DNA from: an uncultured Acidobacteriota bacterium
GTDB taxonomy: Bacteria > Acidobacteriota > Terriglobia > UBA7540
NCBI GenBank assembly: GCA_937900045.1
Contig: CALCEB010000071.1
Coordinates: forward strand, 1 to 28,531
Length of the DNA: 28,531 nt
Reading direction: 5' to 3'
The notes under the pieces were generated by a model. That model did not search any database. It was not told the origin of the DNA and saw nothing but the letters and a program-made list of their open reading frames with translations. Of this stretch, positions 23,483-28,531 are shown in pieces (within the stretch, counting starts at the first letter, position 1; each line of letters begins with the position of its first letter). A program made the position numbers and the translations under genes.

Positions 23483-25930
23483 ATGAGGGCCGCCCCAACT
23501 ATGGCGTTAAAGAAATCGATCACAGAACAAATCGCAAGCCTGCGAAAGATGAGCTGGGATGAGATTCGAACGCGCGGCCGCCTAGAGTTTGGCAAGCGAA
23601 TGGACCGCGTGATCTACGCGCTGGGCCTTGACCCAGCGCTCCGCGAAATGCGGCCGCGGCCAGCAAGTCCTTCACAAGGTGGAACACCGCTGGTTCGTGA
23701 AGGCCGCTTTTTTTTCGAATCGGCGGATATTCCGGTTCTTCTAAAACAGATCAGAGAGTATTTGCCGGGCCATGCGGAGAAGATCGTCGAACGCGCGGAG
23801 CGCATCTGCCAACATCGATTTGACCTTCTGGGATACGATGACCTGAAATACGGGCAGCGAATCGACTGGCATCTGGACCCGGTTCACGGCCGGCGCTCCC
23901 CGCTCAAGCCCTGGTACAAGATCCGATTCCTGGAATTCTCCGAGGTGGGCGACCACAAAATCATCTGGGAGTTGAGCCGGCATCAACATCTGGTTACGCT
24001 GGCCAAGGCGTGGAACCTGACCGGAGAGGAGCGATTCGGCGCAGAGTTATTTAGGCAATGGTACGACTGGCAAAAGTCCAACCCTTATCCTCGCGGTATT
24101 AATTGGGCGAGCAGCCTGGAGGTAGCCTTTCGCAGCCTCTCCTGGCTCTGGGTGCGAGCCTTGGTGAAAAGGCAAGCTAAAGTCCCCGCGCCATTACCAA
24201 AGAATATGCTGAAAGCGCTGGCGCTGAGCGGCAGACACATCGCCCGCTATCTTTCCACCTATTCCTCGCCCAACACTCACCTGCTGGGCGAGGCCGTGGC
24301 CCTTTTCTTCATCGGTACGCTTTGCCCTTCCTTGAAATCCGCAGACCGCTGGCAGCGACTGGGATGGGGAATCATCCAGCGGGAGGCGAAGCGGCAGATA
24401 CGGCCTGACGGCTGGTACTTTGAGCAATCGTCTTACTATCACGTTTATGCTCTGGACTTCCTGTTGCATGCGCGCATCCTGGCCGGGTGCAATGGAATTC
24501 TCGTACCGCCGGAATTCGATTCAATCCTCGCCAGGATGCTGGAAGTTCTTGCGGCATTAGCGCAGGCAGGCGCCGTTCCCGCCTTCGGGGACGATGACGG
24601 CGGACGAGTGTTTGACCCATCGCGCAACCAACCTGCGCATCTGGCCGATCCCTTGGCGACCGGGGCGGTGCTTTTCAAGGATTCCCAATTCAAAGCGGCG
24701 GCGGGCGGGCTTCGCGAGGAAACACTTTGGCTGCTGGGTACAGAAGCGGCAAGCAAGTTTGAAGCGATCCCGGACGTTGATCCGGCTCTTAGATCCCGTC
24801 AATTTCCTGAGAGCGGAATTCATATCCTCGCAGAAAGCCAGCCTTATCGCGAGCAGTTGACCATTGATGCTGGCCCACAAGGAACGGGAAACAGCGGGCA
24901 TGGTCATGCTGACGCTTTGAGCGCCCATCTCTCCCTGGGCGGTCGGGAATGGCTTGTGGATCCCGGCACTTACTGTTACATCTGTCCGGATGGAGCCCGC
25001 GATGTTTTCCGTGGGACGCCAGCACACAATACGCTCGAAGTGGATGGCCTGAGCCAGGCAGATCCGGCGGGCCCATTCGGCTGGCGCCGGCTTCCACGAG
25101 TTAGGACGGAAGGTTGGGTGGCAGGCGAAAGTTTCGGCCTCTTTGTGGGAAGTCATGATGGCTATCGCCGTCTGGCGCAGCCGGTTTTACATCGCCGCGT
25201 GGTGCTTCATCTGAAGTCTTCATTCTGGCTTGTTCGCGATATTGCCGAAGGCGCAGGCGAGCACACGCTCACCCTGCGGTGGCATCTTGCTCCCTGGCTG
25301 CACGTCGTGTATGGGGATCCCGGGTTTGAAATCTTGCCCCGTGTCACTGCCGAGGCAGGAGCCGGCCAGATCGGGCTCTCGTGCCTCCCTTTCAAAGGGC
25401 ACGGCTGGGAACAAGGCGTCAAGGCCGGAGATTGTTCCCCGGCTTATGGCCGGAAGGAGCCGGACCAAGTGCTATATTTCTCGACTCATGCAGGTTTGCC
25501 CAAAGAGCTTGCGGTCCTTTTCGTTCCTTCGACCGCTAATGCCAAACCGGGCCAGTTTGAACGCTTGAAATCCGCAGAAAACAAGCCGGGACTCTCCGCC
25601 TACCGTTATAATGACAAGGAGGCAGTCTATTACATTTTCTTCTCAGGCCGGGAAGAAGGATGGACTTGGGGACCGTGGTCGAGCGATGCTCGATTTCTCC
25701 TGGTGGCAGCTAACCCAAATCTGAGAACGCTCCAAATAGCATGGACCGCAGGGTCATATTTTGAGTTCGAGTCCAAACGTTGGGTCAGCCTGAAATCCTC
25801 TACCGACCGTTTCGAATTGCGAGTTGACCCTCGAGGAAGCCGCGTAAGCTGTGACCATGAGGAGGCGCTCCCGAAGGGTAAAATCCGCCTCCCGGCGAGC
25901 CTCCGCGAGGCCATCTGGAACACCCGGTGA
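23483..25930 (+). CDS. Heparinase II/III family protein
   Basis: An 815-residue protein with the heparinase II/III architecture. An all-alpha N-terminal toroid (about 100-410) includes INWASSLEVAFRSLSW and SPNTHLLGEAVALFF near 262-275. A beta-sandwich follows, with NSGHGHADALSAHLSLGG near 470-488 and WLVDPGTYCY, holding the family His and Asp residues. Members near polysaccharide synthesis genes are thought to trim or modify the nascent uronic-acid polymer rather than degrade host heparin. No signal peptide is visible, which is unusual for a lyase acting outside and suggests a cytoplasmic or periplasm-facing partner. Starts at 23483 and 23501 are both possible. It lies 73 bases after the epimerase gene. 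Confidence 0.88.
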   Translation: MRAAPTMALKKSITEQIASLRKMSWDEIRTRGRLEFGKRMDRVIYALGLDPALREMRPRPASPSQGGTPLVREGRFFFESADIPVLLKQIREYLPGHAEKIVERAERICQHRFDLLGYDDLKYGQRIDWHLDPVHGRRSPLKPWYKIRFLEFSEVGDHKIIWELSRHQHLVTLAKAWNLTGEERFGAELFRQWYDWQKSNPYPRGINWASSLEVAFRSLSWLWVRALVKRQAKVPAPLPKNMLKALALSGRHIARYLSTYSSPNTHLLGEAVALFFIGTLCPSLKSADRWQRLGWGIIQREAKRQIRPDGWYFEQSSYYHVYALDFLLHARILAGCNGILVPPEFDSILARMLEVLAALAQAGAVPAFGDDDGGRVFDPSRNQPAHLADPLATGAVLFKDSQFKAAAGGLREETLWLLGTEAASKFEAIPDVDPALRSRQFPESGIHILAESQPYREQLTIDAGPQGTGNSGHGHADALSAHLSLGGREWLVDPGTYCYICPDGARDVFRGTPAHNTLEVDGLSQADPAGPFGWRRLPRVRTEGWVAGESFGLFVGSHDGYRRLAQPVLHRRVVLHLKSSFWLVRDIAEGAGEHTLTLRWHLAPWLHVVYGDPGFEILPRVTAEAGAGQIGLSCLPFKGHGWEQGVKAGDCSPAYGRKEPDQVLYFSTHAGLPKELAVLFVPSTANAKPGQFERLKSAENKPGLSAYRYNDKEAVYYIFFSGREEGWTWGPWSSDARFLLVAANPNLRTLQIAWTAGSYFEFESKRWVSLKSSTDRFELRVDPRGSRVSCDHEEALPKGKIRLPASLREAIWNTR

Positions 25931-26039
25931 ACACTGGAGTGGCTGATCCCCCGGCGCCGTCCGCCGCCGGCTTCGAAAGCCTTCGCGAAGGCGGCACGAT
26001 TTGAGTCGCCCTAACTGCGAGGCAGACGAAGTTCATCAT

Positions 26040-26064
26040 GCAGAGCAAAGCATCTGCTTTTTTT
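26040..26064 (+). terminator. Rho-independent terminator after the heparinase gene
   Basis: GCAGAGC at 26040-26046 pairs with GCATCTGC at 26050-26057, with one bulged A and an AAA loop, followed by seven T at 26058-26064. It lies 110 bases past the stop codon. The stem is short but the T run is clean, so it should end or attenuate the upstream transcript before asnB. Confidence 0.5.
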
Positions 26065-26153
26065 CCTGTTGAAATTGTAAGTCGTGGATACCCCGCTGCG
26101 CCCAGAATGAGCCGATTCAAGGATTTTTTTGGAAACTTGCTGAATAGAAAAAT

Positions 26154-28085
26154 ATGTGCGGAATTTGCGGCATTGTTTATTTAGACCGGAGCCGGAGGGC
26201 AGAGCGTTCAGTCCTCGAGGAAATGAACCGGCAAATATTCCACCGTGGTCCCGATGAGGACGGCTTCCACACGGACGGCCCGGTGGGTTTGGCGATGCGC
26301 CGTCTGTCGATCATTGATTTGAAAACGGGACAGCAACCGGTAACCAATGAAGATGGCAGCATTTGGCTGGTTTATAACGGTGAGATTTATAACCACGAAG
26401 AGTTGCGGCCGGGGCTTGAAGCCAAAGGGCATCATTACCGCAGCCGCAGCGATACCGAAACCATTGTTCACCTCTATGAAGAATATAGCCGCGATTGCGT
26501 TAGCCACTTGCGAGGCATGTTCGCTTTCGCGCTCTGGGATTCAAAGAAGAAGGTTCTGTTCGTGGCCCGGGACCGATTGGGCATCAAGCCCCTCTATTAT
26601 TCGAAGAGGCCGGAAGCTTTCATTTTCGGCTCGGAAATCAAGGCTCTGCTGGCCTTCCCGAATTTCCGCCCGCAGCCGAATCTTTCCGCGCTCCCCGAGT
26701 ACCTCGCCTTCGGATATCTCTCCGGTGAGGAAACTCTGTTCTCCGAAGTTCGCAAGTTGCCGCCCGGGCATACTCTGGAATTGTTTGAGTCCGGCGAGCT
26801 GAAGATCGAGAGCTATTGGGATCCACCTCAACCTCAAATTGCTCACCCTCAATCCCGCAAGTACTATGTGGACACTTACCGGGGCTTGCTGGAAGAAGCG
26901 GTTTCAAGCCATCTGATGAGTGATGTTCCGCTCGGCGTTTTCTTGAGCGGCGGGCTCGATTCGAGCGCTGTGGCGGCGCTGATGACCAAAATCCGGCGTG
27001 AGCCCATTGAGACTTTTTCGGTGGGCTACGGGGAAGAGTCCTATAGTGAGCTTCCCTACGCCAAATTGATGGCGGACCACCTGAAATCCATCCATCATGA
27101 AGTTCGCGTTAGTTGGCAGGAATTCTTCGACTCGCTTCCCAAACTCATCTGGCATGAGGACGAGCCGATCGCCTGGCCTTCGAGCGTCTCGCTCTACTTT
27201 GTGGCCAAGCTGGCGAGGGAGCGAGTCACCGTGGTTCTGACCGGTGAAGGCAGTGATGAGACGCTGGCGGGTTACACGCGCTATGCCTGGACCCTGTGGA
27301 ATGCGCGAATGGACCACATTTATCGCAGCGTAACTCCGGCGGGCCTCCGCCATGCCGTCCGAAACGTGATCAACCAGACAAACATGCTTCCCGCCAGTGC
27401 GCGCAGGCCGCTATCCCACACCTTCCTGGCGCGCGACGGCAGTTCCTGGCCCTCTTTTTACTTTGACAATTTTTATTCGGCGTTTTCAGAATCCGCACAA
27501 GACGAAATTCTGGAAGGACGCTTTCAGGGCGCGCGCGGCGCCGCGTATCGCAATGCTTTGCACTACTGGGAGAATTCCCGGGGCGATATCCTCCACCGCC
27601 TCTTATATACGGACACCAAGACCTACCTGGTTGAGCTCTTGATGAAACAGGACAACATGAGCATGGCCGCATCTCTCGAAAGCCGTGTACCATTTCTCGA
27701 CCACGTTCTGGTGGAATTTACCACCGGGATTCCCACCAAATATCAGACGCACGGATTTGCCGGGAAGTTCATCCTGAAATCCGCAGTGGAAGACCTGTTG
27801 CCGAAACCGATTGTCTACCGCCAGAAGTTGGGATTTCCAACCCCTTTGCGCGGGTGGCTGGCGGGGCCACAACTTGAGGTGGTCGAGAAGCTTCTGCTTG
27901 AACCCCGCGCGCTTTCCTGGCAAGTATTCAAACTGGAAGGCTTAAAGCGGCTTTTCGCAGAGCACCGCTCCGGTCAAAAGGATCATTACGAGCGGATCTG
28001 GCGGCTGTTGAATCTCGAATTGTGGCGCAGGGTTTTTATCGACCGGGATCCGGTCTATCTACCCCAAATTCGAAGCGGCGTTTGA
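26154..28085 (+). CDS. asnB: Asparagine synthase (glutamine-hydrolysing)
   Basis: A 643-residue class II amidotransferase. Met-Cys at the start (MCGICGIVY) gives the N-terminal nucleophile Cys2 after Met removal, fixing the start at ATG 26154. The glutaminase domain (to about 215) has RGPDEDGF, YNGEIYNHEEL and GMFAFALWD. The synthetase domain has the PP-loop LSGGLDSS near 263-270 and EGSDETLAGYTRY. It can make asparagine, but in exopolysaccharide clusters such enzymes often amidate sugars or glycan precursors, and length and setting fit that group (the exosortase-associated type). It lies 223 bases past the heparinase gene, beyond a terminator, so it may have its own promoter. The ribosome site is weak. 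Confidence 0.93.
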   Translation: MCGICGIVYLDRSRRAERSVLEEMNRQIFHRGPDEDGFHTDGPVGLAMRRLSIIDLKTGQQPVTNEDGSIWLVYNGEIYNHEELRPGLEAKGHHYRSRSDTETIVHLYEEYSRDCVSHLRGMFAFALWDSKKKVLFVARDRLGIKPLYYSKRPEAFIFGSEIKALLAFPNFRPQPNLSALPEYLAFGYLSGEETLFSEVRKLPPGHTLELFESGELKIESYWDPPQPQIAHPQSRKYYVDTYRGLLEEAVSSHLMSDVPLGVFLSGGLDSSAVAALMTKIRREPIETFSVGYGEESYSELPYAKLMADHLKSIHHEVRVSWQEFFDSLPKLIWHEDEPIAWPSSVSLYFVAKLARERVTVVLTGEGSDETLAGYTRYAWTLWNARMDHIYRSVTPAGLRHAVRNVINQTNMLPASARRPLSHTFLARDGSSWPSFYFDNFYSAFSESAQDEILEGRFQGARGAAYRNALHYWENSRGDILHRLLYTDTKTYLVELLMKQDNMSMAASLESRVPFLDHVLVEFTTGIPTKYQTHGFAGKFILKSAVEDLLPKPIVYRQKLGFPTPLRGWLAGPQLEVVEKLLLEPRALSWQVFKLEGLKRLFAEHRSGQKDHYERIWRLLNLELWRRVFIDRDPVYLPQIRSGV

Positions 28086-28531
28086 AAGCCACGATGCCAG
28101 CCCGGGTCGCCGCTAAATCCTTCCTGAATGCTGAAAGTCTAGCTGGCCAGAAGTAATGAAATTGAGCGCGGCAATTCTCGAAAGGGAGTATCACTTTACG
28201 TGGATACATCGAGTATGTTGACCTCGATCAATTCCCTTTGTCCCCCACCCCGGACCGGGCGAAAGGCCAGTCTTCCGAAGGTCCCAGTAGCGATCAGTTT
28301 TGCAGCTTGGTTAGTTGAACCCGTGGTTGATGCGCTCCACGCCCACTTCCTGATACTCTTGTCAGCGGAGCAGCCTTGCGGGCGCCCGCTTGATGCCGCG
28401 ACGCAAGAACTGGATCGGAAATGAAAATGAGTTTCTACAAGAAGGCCGAAAATATGGTGAGAAATGAGGGTTAGGATCAATACTGTTCACTTAAGGCCCG
28501 TTCGAGAATAACGCGTGCGCTTGAAGCAGAT
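28086..28531. other. Right-end stretch without a recognisable gene
   Basis: The last 446 bases hold no gene I can support. A 74-codon plus-strand frame at 28200-28424 and a longer minus-strand frame overlap each other and resemble nothing. A possible start ATG at 28421 (MKMSFYKKAENMVRNEG) stops after 17 codons. The right end shows no adapter sequence. Confidence 0.45.

Noticed and set aside
22543..23595. 350-codon minus-strand frame opposite the epimerase
   Set aside because: Shadow frame; the conserved epimerase motifs are on the other strand.
28421..28474. Possible start of a polysaccharide-type gene (MKMSFYKKAENMVRNEG)
   Set aside because: It stops after 17 codons, and a shift to the next frame stops again within 8 codons. 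At most it is a broken gene start.
28196..28480. Overlapping frames at the right end as a possible novel gene
   Set aside because: Two frames on opposite strands cover the same bases, neither with a ribosome site or recognisable motif. Not enough to call.

Overview
The window reads as a chromosomal contig from a free-living, GC-rich, Gram-negative-type bacterium. My best guess is Acidobacteriota, with Verrucomicrobiota or Planctomycetota-like lineages as alternatives. The clues are futalosine-route menaquinone synthesis (MqnE), a Tat-exported Gfo/Idh/MocA oxidoreductase beside a sugar transporter and a GH13 glucosidase, YtxH-type small proteins, a B12-type radical SAM enzyme, and many dispersed GTAGCG/CGCTAC palindromes between genes. 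No 16S or other phylogenetic marker is present, so this is inference. The first 26 bases are residual Nextera transposase adapter, so the left edge is a sequencing artefact that truncates leuA.

Layout. Positions 27-437 (-) hold the N-terminal part of leuA. Positions 438-1883 hold no intact gene: they contain a 7-bp tandem repeat in the leuA leader, a 118-bp MITE-like inverted-repeat element and a decayed ISL3-type transposase fragment. Positions 1884-8404 are a minus-strand block: an exported rhodanese-like protein, an amidase-signature enzyme, a DUF2064 transferase, a DUF948-like membrane protein, two YtxH-domain proteins and uvrC. A B12-binding radical SAM gene (-) and mqnE (+) then diverge from a 476-bp gap that carries a good sigma70-like promoter for mqnE. 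Positions 11701-18038 are a plus-strand block: a small membrane protein, an MFS transporter, a GH13 alpha-glucosidase, a Tat-signal Gfo/Idh/MocA oxidoreductase and a flippase-like/LPG-synthase-TM protein. The MFS, GH13 and oxidoreductase genes look like a carbohydrate-use set.

Positions 18702-21720 (-) hold a two-gene unit: a natural RpiB-DeoC fusion with a cysteine-rich linker, followed by a class III aminotransferase. Diverging from it at 22129-28085 (+) is a surface-polysaccharide set: UDP-GlcNAc 2-epimerase, a heparinase II/III family protein and a glutamine-hydrolysing asparagine synthase. The right-hand 446 bases hold no recognisable gene.

The most unusual items are the RpiB-DeoC fusion (catalytic cysteine of RpiB replaced, seven-Cys linker, N-terminal tag recalling microcompartment-associated proteins) and a family of structured intergenic repeats. 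The repeat family has three long same-orientation copies of 107-139 bp, one near-perfect 28-bp-arm cruciform, and several shorter relatives. I saw no CRISPR array, tRNA, rRNA, prophage or defence system.
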